Part shown: piece after piece, positions 46,559 through 55,726 of the stretch
Numbering within the stretch: the stretch's first letter is position 1
Layout: each line of letters starts with the position of its first letter
Source of the DNA: Pseudomonadota bacterium
GTDB lineage: Bacteria; Pseudomonadota; Gammaproteobacteria; Steroidobacterales; Steroidobacteraceae
Direction: 5' to 3'
Assembly (NCBI GenBank): GCA_021787615.1
Contig: JAJYLP010000003.1
Location: 1 to 64,000, forward strand
DNA: 64,000 nt
Made by a program: the position numbers and the translations under genes
The notes under the pieces: generated by a model
The model's database searches: none
Told to the model about the DNA's origin: nothing
What the model saw: only the letters and a program-made list of their open reading frames with translations

Positions 46559-47299
46559 TCAGATGCTCCAGCCGCCGTCGATGACGTGGATCTGACCGGT
46601 GGTGTAGGTGGCCCCGGCGAGATACACCACCAGCTCGGCGATCTCCTCCGGGCGACCGATCCGGCCGATCGGCTGGCGGGCGACGAAGGCGGCGCGCGTC
46701 TGCTCGTAGTTCCCCTGGGAGCGCAGCCGCTGCTCAAGCGACGGTGTCTCCACCGTCCCGGGACAAATGGCGTTGCAACGGATGCCGCGGCCGACGAAGT
46801 CGGCGGCCAGGGACTTGGTCAGGCCGACCACCGCGGCCTTGGTCGTTGCGTACACGCACCGCAGCGGCACGCCTTTGACGCTGCTCGCCACCGAGGACAT
46901 GTTGATGATGCACCCGTCCCCGCGCTCGAGCATGCCTGGCAGCACGGCGCGAATCGTGCGGAACATCGACTTGACGTTGAGGTCGTAGGCGAAGTCGAGC
47001 TCCTCATCGGTGCTGTCGAGCAGAGTGCCGTGATGCACGCAGCCTGCGCAGTTGAAGAGAATGTCGAGCGCCCCGGCGCGGGCGACCGCCGCGGCGACAC
47101 TCCTGTCGTCGCGAACGTCCATGCGGTAGACCTCAATGCCCTGCCCGGCAAGGGGGGCGAGCTGCGCCTCGTCGATATCGGTGGCAAGCACGCGCGCCCC
47201 TGCGGCCGCGAGCGCCAGCGCGCTCGCGCGGCCGATACCCTGGGCAGCGGCGGTCACCAGCGCGCTCTTGCCTTTCAGACTGATCGCAGTGTGGGGCAT
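46559..47299 (-). CDS. SDR dehydrogenase (2-keto-3-deoxy-L-fuconate/BDH2-like)
   Basis: 246 aa from the ATG at 47299 with GAGG six bases upstream. Rossmann motif TAAAQGIG, catalytic triad NMSSVAS and YATTKAAV, and CPGTVETPSL. This is the group containing 2-keto-3-deoxy-L-fuconate 4-dehydrogenases and BDH2-type enzymes, which oxidise a secondary alcohol of a deoxy sugar acid or hydroxy acid. It follows the Gfo/Idh gene by 22 bp, so an oxidation of the same intermediate series is likely. The substrate is unknown. Confidence 0.85.
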   Translation of the reverse strand: MPHTAISLKGKSALVTAAAQGIGRASALALAAAGARVLATDIDEAQLAPLAGQGIEVYRMDVRDDRSVAAAVARAGALDILFNCAGCVHHGTLLDSTDEELDFAYDLNVKSMFRTIRAVLPGMLERGDGCIINMSSVASSVKGVPLRCVYATTKAAVVGLTKSLAADFVGRGIRCNAICPGTVETPSLEQRLRSQGNYEQTRAAFVARQPIGRIGRPEEIAELVVYLAGATYTTGQIHVIDGGWSI

Positions 47300-47321
47300 G
47301 TCTCGCCTCGAATCGTCGACG

Positions 47322-48392
47322 TCAGGATTGCGGAACCGGCGTCGCCGGGGCTTCGTTGGATCGGTAACAGGCCTCGACCAGCGCCATGGTATGCCAGGCG
47401 TCCTCGACCGAAGTCCGCAGCGTCTCGTCCTCGCCGCTCGCAAAGCGCTGAACGTTGGACATCGTGCCGATGAAGGCATCCGGAAACCACGCGCCCTCGA
47501 GCGGCACCGCCTGCCAGGGACCGCCGCGCGGGGCGATCCACAGCTCATCGGGCTCGCCGCGCGGATAGTCGAGCAGCAGGCCGAGTTTCACGAGCGCCGC
47601 GCCGCGCTCCCCTTCGATACGCAGCGTCGCATCCTGGAATCGCCGGCCGAAATCGTGGTGATGATTGATCGAGAGCGTCACCCGGCGCTCCGGCCCGTAA
47701 TCGAGGATCGCAGAGGTGCGCGTCTGCGCCAGCGCGCTGCCCGGATAGTGATACGTGCGGGCCAGCACGCCGCGCGGCTCGCCGGCGAGCGCGCGAATGG
47801 TGTCCAGATAATGAATGGAATGCGAGACGATTTCGACGCGGCGGTTGGGGATCAGATGCGGGAACAGCTCCCAGGGCGTCACCAGGCTCAGGCGCACCTC
47901 GATGTCGATCAGCCGCCCGAGGAGACCGCGCTCCTGGGCGGCCGCGACGGCCTCCATCATCGGGGCGAAACGCAGTTGAAAGTTCACGGCGGCGGCGAGA
48001 CGCCGCTCGCGACAGACCGCGCGGATGGCGCTGGCCTGCGCGAGATCGAGGCCGAGGGGCTTCTGGATGAGCACCGCCGAGCCGGGCTTGAGGGCCGCGA
48101 GAATGGCGCGGTGCGCCACCGGCGGGGCGCCGATATCGAAGATGCAGCCTTCGGCGGCGGCCGCTTCTTCCAGGGACCCATACACCGGCTCGATTCCCCA
48201 GCGGCTGGCCGTAGCGCGCGCTTTGTCGGCATCGACGTCGTAGACGCCCGCCACCGCGAAGCCGGCCTTGCGGTAGGCCGGCAGGTGCGCGTCGTTGACG
48301 ATGCCGCCGGTGCCGATGATGACGATCGGTTGGGGCGCGCTCGGCAGGGGATGGCGCTGGCGCAGGCCCGATACGTTCCACTCGGCGCTCAT
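47322..48392 (-). CDS. Gfo/Idh/MocA-family oxidoreductase
   Basis: 356 aa. N-terminal Rossmann fold IVIIGTGGIVNDAHLPAYRKAG, then the cofactor/substrate motif IQKPLGLD where the family has E-K-P, and a C-terminal alpha/beta domain with SHSIHYLDTIRAL, whose His residues lie at the usual catalytic position. Oxidises or reduces a sugar or cyclitol carbon. Overlaps the leaderless binding-protein gene by 4 bp (ATGA). In the apiose setting suggested by the divergent arm it could be the aldose dehydrogenase, which is conjecture. Confidence 0.88.
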   Translation of the reverse strand: MSAEWNVSGLRQRHPLPSAPQPIVIIGTGGIVNDAHLPAYRKAGFAVAGVYDVDADKARATASRWGIEPVYGSLEEAAAAEGCIFDIGAPPVAHRAILAALKPGSAVLIQKPLGLDLAQASAIRAVCRERRLAAAVNFQLRFAPMMEAVAAAQERGLLGRLIDIEVRLSLVTPWELFPHLIPNRRVEIVSHSIHYLDTIRALAGEPRGVLARTYHYPGSALAQTRTSAILDYGPERRVTLSINHHHDFGRRFQDATLRIEGERGAALVKLGLLLDYPRGEPDELWIAPRGGPWQAVPLEGAWFPDAFIGTMSNVQRFASGEDETLRTSVEDAWHTMALVEACYRSNEAPATPVPQS

Positions 48393-49579
48393 GCGATGAG
48401 CACCTCGAGACGCCGCTGCGCCTCATCCAGCAGCGCGCGGCTCGACTCATCCGTGTCGAGCGCGCGCGCGAGCAGCTCATCGATCACCCGCGAGACCTCC
48501 GCGAGTCGCGGATGCAGGGGCAGTTCCCGGGCGTGCTCGTGCAGCGCATCCAGCTTGTGATAGAAGGGGACCCGGCGGTTGACCTCCTCGTCCGACCAGG
48601 TGGAGCGACGCACGCCGATCGCACCCTCGAGTGTGGTCACTTTGTCCATGGGGGCCGTCGCGACGTGCCGCAGGAAGTCCCAGGCGAGCGCCTTCTGGCG
48701 CGAGCCCGAGGCGAGCGCGACGACCCAATAGACGTTCAGCGAGACGCTGCGCCCGCCTGGTCCCTGCGGCAGCGGCGCGACCTCCACGCGGCCCTTGACC
48801 CGGCTCTCGGCCCAGGTCTCGGCGAGCGCCGCGAAGCCGAACCAGTTGGCCATCAGCGCCACCTTGCCGGCGCAGAACAGCAGGCCCGCCTTGACGCTGT
48901 CGAGCTCGCGCGCCCCCGGCGCGATCGCTGCTCCGTCGCGCGCGAGGCGGCGCAGAAAATCAAGTGCCGCCTCCGCCTCGCCCGTGCGCAGCTGGGGCCG
49001 CGCACCCGGGCCGAAGGGCTCGCCGCCGCGCGACCAGACATGGATGCAGAAGTCGTAAAAGCCGTTGTGTCCGTCGGGATAAAGTGCGAGGGTCGTGCCA
49101 TACACATTCTGCGCGGGAGCCTGCAGCCGCCGCGCGGCGGCATGGAATGCCTCCCAGGTGCGCGGCACCTCGAGTCCGACCGCCTGCAGCAGGTCCTTGC
49201 GGTAGATGAGGCACTGCGGACCGTCGTGGTACGGCAGCCCCCAGAACCCGCCGGCGAAATCCTGCAGCGTCACGAGCGAGCGGCTCCAGGCCGCAGGGAA
49301 GTCGGCGATCGGCGCGCGCGCCAGATGCGGGCGCAGATTCTCGATCAGGCCGGCCGCTTGCGCCTCGGCGAGCCAGTCAGTCGAGAGGAAGGCCAGATCG
49401 ATCGAGCCGTCGCCGAGACCGCCCGCAGCGAACAACCGCGCATGCAGATCGTTCAGCTCCAGGGCCTCGATCTCGAGGCTGGGCGCCTCGCCGCGCGCGC
49501 GCGCGAAATCCGCGAACTGCCGGCGGATGGCGCTCTCGAACGGGTCAAACCTGCGGACCGCTATGCGGACTGCTCGCAC
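48389..49579 (-). CDS. Leaderless extracellular-solute-binding-protein homologue
   Basis: 396 aa with the fold pattern of carbohydrate-binding (family 1/MalE-like) proteins: IDLAFLSTDWLAEAQAAGLIENL, GFWGLPYHDGPQCLIYRKDLL, a W-x-A-F hinge region, and AWDFLRHVA near the end. The start is a GTG at 49579 with a perfect GAGGAGG six bases upstream, and the N-terminus (MRAVRIAVRRFDPFESAIRR) has no signal peptide or lipobox, so the protein should stay in the cytoplasm. No MalF/MalG-type permease is present; the operon's transporter is RbsABC type with its own exported binding protein. It may be a cytoplasmic sensor, a carrier or an enzyme subunit. Overlaps IclR by 35 bp. Confidence 0.75.
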   Translation of the reverse strand: MRAVRIAVRRFDPFESAIRRQFADFARARGEAPSLEIEALELNDLHARLFAAGGLGDGSIDLAFLSTDWLAEAQAAGLIENLRPHLARAPIADFPAAWSRSLVTLQDFAGGFWGLPYHDGPQCLIYRKDLLQAVGLEVPRTWEAFHAAARRLQAPAQNVYGTTLALYPDGHNGFYDFCIHVWSRGGEPFGPGARPQLRTGEAEAALDFLRRLARDGAAIAPGARELDSVKAGLLFCAGKVALMANWFGFAALAETWAESRVKGRVEVAPLPQGPGGRSVSLNVYWVVALASGSRQKALAWDFLRHVATAPMDKVTTLEGAIGVRRSTWSDEEVNRRVPFYHKLDALHEHARELPLHPRLAEVSRVIDELLARALDTDESSRALLDEAQRRLEVLIA

Positions 49580-50384
49580 CGCGCACCTCCTCTTCGGGCT
49601 TCAGCCCGGCGTGCACCGCGATCACGTCGGCACAGGCCTTCAGCGCCGGAAGCATGCTCTCCAGACTCGGCCCGCTCTTTTCCTTCAGCGTGGCAATGGT
49701 CAGGGCCGCCTTGATGGAGGAGCCGGGCGAGCCGACCGGCACGCCCAGATCAAGTCCACCGACGAACCGCTCGCCCTCGGAGCGCTCGTAACCGCGCGCG
49801 CGGATCGCCGCGAGGCGCTTCATGAACTGCGCGCGGGCGGCGGGCTTCTCGCGGCGCCATTCGAGCTCGTGGGTGAGCAGCTCCTCGCAGTCCTCGGCAT
49901 CCATGTTCGCGAGCAGTACGCGCCCCGAAGTGGTGTGCATGGGCGAGTGCTGCGAGCCGACTTCGACCGACAGGCGAAACGGCCTCGGGCTCTCTTCCTG
50001 GGCCAGCACCAGCACGCGCTCGCGGTGCAGCACGGACAGGTGGCACGACTCGCGCAGGTCCTCGGCGAGCCCGCGCATCAGCGGCTGTGCGGCCTTCAGG
50101 AGCACCTCGTAGGGCGAGTGAGTCCGCGACAGCTCGAACAGCTTCAGCGTCAGCGAATACGCGCCCGTGTTGGGCTCGCGCCTGAGATAACCGCGGCTCT
50201 CCAGGCAGGCGAGCATACGAAAGATCTCCCCGGCCTGGCGGTTCAGGACGCGCGCCAGCTGCGCCTGGGTGAGCGGCACGGCCTGGTCGGACAGGTATTC
50301 CAGGACATCGAGGCCCTTCTCCAGCGCCGGCACGGAGTACTTGGAGCGACGCTCCTCGAGACTGAGCAGCTTATCATTCGTCAT
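49545..50384 (-). CDS. IclR-family transcriptional regulator
   Basis: 279 aa, ATG at 50384 with AGGAGGT directly upstream. N-terminal winged helix (SVPALEKGLDVLEYLSDQ and LARVLNRQAGEIFRMLACLESRGYL) and a C-terminal IclR effector domain (SVEVGSQHSPMHTTSGRVLLA and RARGYERSEGERFVGG). It lies inside the minus operon between the ABC permease and the leaderless binding protein, so it probably controls the two divergent arms and could bind the palindrome at 55671-55687. Confidence 0.9.
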   Translation of the reverse strand: MTNDKLLSLEERRSKYSVPALEKGLDVLEYLSDQAVPLTQAQLARVLNRQAGEIFRMLACLESRGYLRREPNTGAYSLTLKLFELSRTHSPYEVLLKAAQPLMRGLAEDLRESCHLSVLHRERVLVLAQEESPRPFRLSVEVGSQHSPMHTTSGRVLLANMDAEDCEELLTHELEWRREKPAARAQFMKRLAAIRARGYERSEGERFVGGLDLGVPVGSPGSSIKAALTIATLKEKSGPSLESMLPALKACADVIAVHAGLKPEEEVRGASSPHSGPQV

Positions 50385-50399
50385 GTAACCTCCTTCAGC

Positions 50400-51431
50400 T
50401 CAGAGGACGGCTGGCTGGGATTGTGCCTGATGCGCATCCGGCGCGCCGGGCGGCGGGCCCGCGCGGCGGCGCGGCGCGCGCCGACGCCCCCCCACCGTGT
50501 AGATTGCGGCGGCCGCGATCAGCACGCTCCCTTCGATCAGGCCCTGATAGTTCGCGCCGAGGTTCAGCACATTGAAGCCGTTGGTCAGGGTGTACAGCAC
50601 GAGCGCTCCGGCGACGGTCTTGAGCACACTGCCGGCGCCGCCGAAGAGCGATGTGCCGCCGAGGATCGCCGCTGCGATCACCGTCAGCTCCTCGCCCTGC
50701 AGGGCAGTCGGGTTCATGGCGCCGAACCGCGAGGCGTACAGGACGCCGGCGAAACCCGCCGCGAGGGCCGAAAGGACGAACGCGCCGAGCTTGTAGCCGC
50801 GCACGTTGATGCCCGCGAGCCGCGCCGCCTCCGGACTTCCGCCCGCGGCATAGAGGCGCCGCCCCGCTGTGGTGAAGCGCAGCAGCAGCCAGGCGAGCAG
50901 CGTGAAGCCCGCCATGTACAGAATCGGCAGCGGCAGACCCGCGGCGCGCCCGCTCTCGAAGCTCGTCATGGCCGCGAGCGCCGCGGGCGTGCCGACCATG
51001 AGCGAGCGGCCGTCGGTGAGCACCAGCACCAGACCCCGGATCGCGGTGAGCGTGCCCAGCGTGACGATGAAGGCGTTGATGCCGACGAGCTCGACCATCA
51101 CCCCGTTGAGCACTCCCACCGCCCCGGCGGTGGCGAGCGAGACAGCCATCGCGGCCCAGAAGCCGACGTGATCGATCACCAGGATGTTGACGGCCGCGGC
51201 CAGCGCGGCGACCGAGGCCACCGAGAGGTCGAAGTTGCCCGTGATCAGCACCACGGTCATGGCCACACCCATGATGGCGACCGGCGCGGTCTGATAGAGG
51301 ATGTTGGTGAGGTTGACGGGGCTGAGATAGCTCGGCCGGCCGAGCACGGCGGTGATCGCGGTCAGCGCGGCCACCAGCAGCGCCAGCGCGTAGTAGACGC
51401 CCGCCTCGCGCAGGCCCAGCATGCGTCGCAT
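50400..51431 (-). CDS. Sugar ABC transporter permease (RbsC family)
   Basis: 343 aa from the ATG at 51431 with GGGGGGA upstream. About nine to ten hydrophobic helices. Family landmarks are ITGNFDLSVASVAALAA near residue 63, GINAFIVTLGTLTAIRGL, and GEELTVIAAAILGGTSLFGGAGS near 250, the cytoplasmic coupling-helix region. The last ~25 residues are arginine/proline rich. Forms the membrane part of an RbsABC-type importer with the two upstream genes. Confidence 0.92.
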   Translation of the reverse strand: MRRMLGLREAGVYYALALLVAALTAITAVLGRPSYLSPVNLTNILYQTAPVAIMGVAMTVVLITGNFDLSVASVAALAAAVNILVIDHVGFWAAMAVSLATAGAVGVLNGVMVELVGINAFIVTLGTLTAIRGLVLVLTDGRSLMVGTPAALAAMTSFESGRAAGLPLPILYMAGFTLLAWLLLRFTTAGRRLYAAGGSPEAARLAGINVRGYKLGAFVLSALAAGFAGVLYASRFGAMNPTALQGEELTVIAAAILGGTSLFGGAGSVLKTVAGALVLYTLTNGFNVLNLGANYQGLIEGSVLIAAAAIYTVGGRRRAPRRRAGPPPGAPDAHQAQSQPAVL

Positions 51432-51448
51432 CGATCCCCCCGAACCCG

Positions 51449-52981
51449 TCACTGTAATGTTTCCGGCCGGCGCAGCCCGGCAGCGGCGCCGCGGGCGGCT
51501 CCGGCGGCGAGCCGTATCAGCTCTGCCTCGTCGGTTTGCGCGGCGAGGCGTTCCGCCACGATCGCGCCCTCGCGCATCACGAGGATGCGGTCGGCCTCCT
51601 CGAGCAGCAGTTTCAGCTCCGAGTCGACCAGGATGACCGCCACCCCGGAGGCGGCGAGCGCCCGGACCTGATCGAGGATTTCCGCCTTGGCGCCGACGTC
51701 GATCCCCGCGGTCGGCTCGTCGAGCAGCAGCAGCCGCGTCGGTCCGCACAGCCAGCGGGCGATGCTCACCTTTTGGGCGTTGCCGCCGGAGAGGTCCCCG
51801 ACCGCCGCATCGAGGTCGCGCGTCTTGATCAGCAGGCGCCTGACGGCCCCGGCCGCGGCCTCGCGCTCGAGCCGCGCCTGCGGGAACACGCCCCAGCGCG
51901 AAAAACGCACCAGATGCGCGAGCGTCATGTTCTGCCACAGCGGCAGGCCGGGCACCAGCGCCTGCGCGGCCCGATCCTCGGGCACCAAGGCGACCCCGGC
52001 GCGCACCGCGGCGATCGGGGAGCGCGGCAGGGTCCGGCCGAGCAGGCGCACCGCGCCGCGGGCGTCGCGGTCAGCGCCGAAGACCGCATGGAGCAGCTCG
52101 CTGCGTCCCGAGCCGAGAAACCCGGCGATCCCGAGCACCTCGCCGGCGCGCACGCTGAAGGTGCACGGCGCCAGATGTCCGGGCGAGCGCAGCGCGTCGA
52201 TCTCGGCAACGACCTCGGCGCCGGCACACGCGGCCGCTCTGGCAGTCCGATGTATCGCGCGCCCGGCGATCGCGGCCGCGATTGCAGCTTCATCGACCGC
52301 TGCGGTCTCGGCGCTCATCACCACGGCGCCGTCGCGCAGCACGGTCAGCGCGCCGGTCAGCGCCAGCGCTTCGTCGAGAAAGTGGGTCACGAACAGCACC
52401 GTGCGGCCCTCGGCGGCGAGTCGGCGGATCGCGCGGTGCACGAGCTGCCGCTCGGGGGCGGCGAGCGAGGCGGTCGGCTCGTCCATGACGATGAGCTGCG
52501 CATCGGCCGCGAGCGCCTGCAGAATGCCGACCATCTGCCGCTCGCCGATCGCGAGCGCCGCGACCGGCGTCTCGGCGGGCAGGTGATAGCCGATCGAGTC
52601 CATCAGCCGCGACAGCCGCCGGCGCTCCTCGCGCCCGCGCCGCCAGTATCCGCGCTGCCCGAGAAATACGTTCTCCAGCACCGACAGCGCGCCGACCAGG
52701 GGAATCTGCTGGTGCAGCGTGGCGATGCCGGCCGCGCGCGCGCGCGCCGGATGCGGCCACTGCACCGCCGCGCCACGCCAGCGGATGGTGCCGGCGGTGG
52801 CCGGCGTGGCCCCGCAGAGGATGCGGATGAGGGTCGACTTGCCCGCGCCGTTGGCCCCGAGCAGGCCGTGCACGGTCCCGGGGTCGACCGAGAGATCTAC
52901 GCCGCGCAGCGCGGCGGTGCCGTTGGGATAGATCTTTGCCAGGCGTTCGAGCGAAAGCAGCGGTTGGGCGGCGCTCGACAT
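51449..52981 (-). CDS. Sugar ABC transporter ATPase with two nucleotide-binding domains (RbsA/XylG type)
   Basis: 510 aa from the ATG at 52981. NBD1 (residues 1-235) has Walker A GANGAGKST and Walker B LIVMDEPTASL. NBD2 has the degenerate P-loop GFLGSGRSEL, signature LSGGNAQKVSIARWL and Walker B LLLLDEPTAGID. This asymmetric double-domain layout is typical of ribose/xylose/galactose importers. It lies 7 bp after the periplasmic binding protein gene and 17 bp before the permease gene. Confidence 0.93.
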   Translation of the reverse strand: MSSAAQPLLSLERLAKIYPNGTAALRGVDLSVDPGTVHGLLGANGAGKSTLIRILCGATPATAGTIRWRGAAVQWPHPARARAAGIATLHQQIPLVGALSVLENVFLGQRGYWRRGREERRRLSRLMDSIGYHLPAETPVAALAIGERQMVGILQALAADAQLIVMDEPTASLAAPERQLVHRAIRRLAAEGRTVLFVTHFLDEALALTGALTVLRDGAVVMSAETAAVDEAAIAAAIAGRAIHRTARAAACAGAEVVAEIDALRSPGHLAPCTFSVRAGEVLGIAGFLGSGRSELLHAVFGADRDARGAVRLLGRTLPRSPIAAVRAGVALVPEDRAAQALVPGLPLWQNMTLAHLVRFSRWGVFPQARLEREAAAGAVRRLLIKTRDLDAAVGDLSGGNAQKVSIARWLCGPTRLLLLDEPTAGIDVGAKAEILDQVRALAASGVAVILVDSELKLLLEEADRILVMREGAIVAERLAAQTDEAELIRLAAGAARGAAAGLRRPETLQ

Positions 52982-52988
52982 GAACGGC

Positions 52989-53951
52989 TCACCACTGCGC
53001 CCGGCAGTCGCGGACGTTCGCCCGGGTGATACCGGGGGTCCGGTACGTGATGAACGCCGCGCGCAGGGGTTTCTTGCCCGTGACGTCGCCGTAGAGCGCA
53101 TCGAAAGCGAGCGCGCCGAGCTCCACGGGCTTGTAGCACACTGTGCCGTCGATGCGTCCCGCCTCGAGCGAGAGCACGGCCAGGCGCGAACCGCCGATGC
53201 CGATCAGCTTCGCGTGCGAACCGGCGGAGCGCACCGCGCGGGCGCAGCCGACCGCCATGTCGTCGGCCTCGTTGAAGAAGAGCTCGACGTTGGGATGCGC
53301 CTCGAGGATGTTCTGACAGGCCACGTCCGCATCCTCCGTGCGCCAGTAGCCGGGCTGCGTCGCGACGATCCGGTAGCGCACGTGCGCCGCGCGCAGTGCC
53401 TGTTTGAATCCGTCCTCGCGCTGCAGAACTTCCGGGAATCCGGGCGCGCCCTGGATGACGGCGATGTGCGCGATGCGACCCCGCGGCAGCAGCCGGGCGG
53501 CCAGCCGGCCGGCCTCGCGGCCCGCGGCGGTCTCATTCTGGGTGACCAGGGCCACGAGCTGCGGATAGACCTCGCGCAGCGGCCGCCGGCGCGGGTTGCC
53601 GACCTGCGAGCCCACCGCCACGACGGGGATGCCGGCGCGCGCCGCGTGGTTCACCCAGCTCTCGGCGATGACCGAATCGAGCGGCATGAGCACAATGCCG
53701 TTGACCCGCTCGGCGATCAGGTCCTGCAGATCGTTCGCCTGTTTCTGCACGCGGTTCTGGGCATCGAGGACGATGGCCTGGACGCCCGCGCGGGCGGCCG
53801 CCTGCTGGAAGCCTTTGGCGATGGCCGCGGCGAACGGATAGCTCAGCCCGGCGCTCGAGAGGCCGAAGCGCAGCGGCGCAGCGGCCGCCCCCTGCGCGAG
53901 CAACACCCCGCACAGGGTCGCCGCAACTGCCGTGGCGCGCCCGGTGCTCAC
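52989..53951 (-). CDS. Periplasmic sugar-binding protein (RbsB family)
   Basis: 320 aa, GTG start at 53951. Signal peptide (VAATLCGVLLAQGAAAAPL). Type I periplasmic binding fold: FGLSSAGLSYPFAAAIAKGFQQAA, VLMPLDSVIAESWVNHAARAGIPVV, NEADDMAVG and a C-terminal YRTPGITRANV. Delivers a pentose- or apiose-sized sugar to the adjacent RbsA/RbsC pair. First gene of the transporter, 19 bp after the MaoC gene. Confidence 0.92.
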   Translation of the reverse strand: MSTGRATAVAATLCGVLLAQGAAAAPLRFGLSSAGLSYPFAAAIAKGFQQAAARAGVQAIVLDAQNRVQKQANDLQDLIAERVNGIVLMPLDSVIAESWVNHAARAGIPVVAVGSQVGNPRRRPLREVYPQLVALVTQNETAAGREAGRLAARLLPRGRIAHIAVIQGAPGFPEVLQREDGFKQALRAAHVRYRIVATQPGYWRTEDADVACQNILEAHPNVELFFNEADDMAVGCARAVRSAGSHAKLIGIGGSRLAVLSLEAGRIDGTVCYKPVELGALAFDALYGDVTGKKPLRAAFITYRTPGITRANVRDCRAQW

Positions 53952-53970
53952 GCGCTCGGCCCGCGGCGTG

Positions 53971-54423
53971 TCATGCCAGTGCCTCGCGCCGCTCGACCAG
54001 ATACAGGTGTTCGCAGGCGAGGACGGTCTGGCCGTCCTGGTTGGCGATTTCGACCTGTTCCACGATGATGCCGTGCGTCTTGTGCTTGGGATGGTCGCGC
54101 CGGCCGCTGATGCGAGCGGTCACCGTGAGAGTATCGCCGATGAACACCGGGCGGATGAAGCGCACGCGATCGTACCCATACGACATCGCTCTGGGGTTGA
54201 TGGTGCTGGCGGTCATCCCGATGCCGATGCTCAGCACCAGCGTGCCGTGGGCAATACGCCGCTTGAAGGGCTGCTGCGCGCACCACTGCGCGTCCATGTG
54301 GTGCGGGAACAAATCCCCGGTCTGGCCCGCGTGTATCACGATGTCCGCTTCGGTGAGCGTGCGGCCGAACGTGCGCCGCTCGGCGCCGATCTCATAATCC
54401 TCGAAGTACTGCTCGACGATCAT
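53971..54423 (-). CDS. MaoC-family hot-dog hydratase
   Basis: 150 aa from the ATG at 54423, overlapping the CoA-transferase stop (ATGA). Single hot-dog domain with the hydratase-2 motif [10 protein letters not shown] (catalytic Asp/His) and [13 protein letters not shown]. Such enzymes hydrate or dehydrate enoyl-CoA thioesters. Coupling to the CoA transferase implies that an organic acid is activated to a CoA ester and then (de)hydrated, a step not part of known RuBisCO-like/DUF1537 routes. Confidence 0.88.
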   Translation of the reverse strand: MIVEQYFEDYEIGAERRTFGRTLTEADIVIHAGQTGDLFPHHMDAQWCAQQPFKRRIAHGTLVLSIGIGMTASTINPRAMSYGYDRVRFIRPVFIGDTLTVTARISGRRDHPKHKTHGIIVEQVEIANQDGQTVLACEHLYLVERREALA

Positions 54424-55628
54424 GCCGGCTCCCCAGGCGAGTCGAGCCCGAAGCGGCGCAGGATCTCGTCGGTGTCGCGGCCGAGCGGCGGGGCGCCGCG
54501 CGAGGCGCCGAGCACCGTCCCGTCGATGCGGATCGGGCAGCGCGTCGTGCGCAGCCTGCCGTGATCGCCGTCGCGGATCTCCTGCGTCAGCGCAAGCGCC
54601 GCAAAACCCTCGTGCTCGAGCAGCTCGGGCCAGGTGAGCACCTCGGCGCACCACACGTCGGCCGGCTCGAGGATCGCCAGCCAGTGCGCGGTCGGCTGGG
54701 CGGCGAGGTGCGCCGCGAGTGCGGTCTTGATCCGGGCCCGCTCGGTGAACCAGCGATCCGGATCGGTGTAGGCCCGCAGCGGCTCGCAGCCGATGAGCGC
54801 CCCGAGCCGGTCGATCGGGGCCATGGCGACCGCGAGATAGCCGTCGGCGGTCTGATAGATGCCGTACGGCGCGCCGAGGTACACGCTGGCGTTGTTGACT
54901 GCATCGCGGGCCGGCTGCTCGCCCTCGCCGTTGAGAAACGCGGTGAACTGCTCGAACTGCATGTCGATGGCGGATTCGAACAGGCTCACGTCCACCCGTC
55001 CGCCCTTTCCGGTGCGCCCGCGCCGCACCAGCAGCGCGAGCACCCCCTGGCACAGGTGCGCGCCGGCCATCAGGTCGGCGATGGACACGCCCATGGGCAC
55101 CGGCCCTTGGGCGGCATCGCCCGAGAGCCAGGCCAGTCCCGAGATGGCCTGAACGAGCAGGTCCTGCCCCGGCTTCGTGCGCCAGGGCCCTTCGGTACCG
55201 TAGCCGGTGATAGCCGCGTAGATCAGGCTCGGGTTCAGGGCCGCCACCGTGGCGTAGCCGAGGCCGAGGCGGTCCATGACGCCTGGGCGGAAATTGTGCA
55301 CCATCACGTCGGCGCGCCGGATCAGCGCCTTGACCCGCGCCAGATCGGTGGGATTCTTCAGATCCGCGGCGAAGCTTGCCTTATTGCGGTTGATGGTATG
55401 AAAGAGCGCGCTGTCCCCGCCGAAAGACTGATCGGCGAGATAGAGACGGCGGGACAGATCTCCCCCCTGTGGACGCTCCACCTTGATGACCTCGGCACCG
55501 AGATCCGCCAGCCGCAGGCAACAGGAAGGCCCGGCTAGAAACTGGCTGAAATCCAGTACCAGCACCCCCTCCAGCGGTCGCTCCGCGGTCGTCCCCGGCG
55601 CGTCGCGGTCCGCGTGCGCTGTCTTCAA
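54420..55628 (-). CDS. Class III (CaiB/BaiF) CoA transferase
   Basis: 402 aa. Start is a TTG at 55628 supported by GAGGAG five to six bases upstream; no ATG is nearby. N-terminal [31 protein letters not shown] split over residues ~19-50, nucleophilic Asp in [15 protein letters not shown] near residue 153, and [16 protein letters not shown]. Moves CoA between carboxylic acids. It opens the ten-gene minus operon, overlaps the MaoC gene and diverges from the second leaderless binding-protein gene. The acid substrate is unknown. Confidence 0.9.
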   Translation of the reverse strand: MKTAHADRDAPGTTAERPLEGVLVLDFSQFLAGPSCCLRLADLGAEVIKVERPQGGDLSRRLYLADQSFGGDSALFHTINRNKASFAADLKNPTDLARVKALIRRADVMVHNFRPGVMDRLGLGYATVAALNPSLIYAAITGYGTEGPWRTKPGQDLLVQAISGLAWLSGDAAQGPVPMGVSIADLMAGAHLCQGVLALLVRRGRTGKGGRVDVSLFESAIDMQFEQFTAFLNGEGEQPARDAVNNASVYLGAPYGIYQTADGYLAVAMAPIDRLGALIGCEPLRAYTDPDRWFTERARIKTALAAHLAAQPTAHWLAILEPADVWCAEVLTWPELLEHEGFAALALTQEIRDGDHGRLRTTRCPIRIDGTVLGASRGAPPLGRDTDEILRRFGLDSPGEPA

Positions 55629-55670
55629 CCGAACTCCTCGCGTATAGTTTGCAGATAAATGCTATGTTCG

Positions 55671-55687
55671 TTGACAAACGGTGTCAA
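55671..55687. promoter_or_regulatory. Perfect palindrome TTGACAAACGGTGTCAA between the two divergent operons
   Basis: Six-base arms TTGACA and TGTCAA around a 5-bp centre, in the 98-bp spacer between the CoA-transferase start (55628) and the leaderless binding-protein start (55727). Its central position and symmetry suggest one operator serving both arms; the IclR protein is the local candidate. Confidence 0.55.
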
Positions 55688-55726
55688 CTCGACGGCGGGA
55701 CGCCGGACGGACGAGGGGGATGGGCG

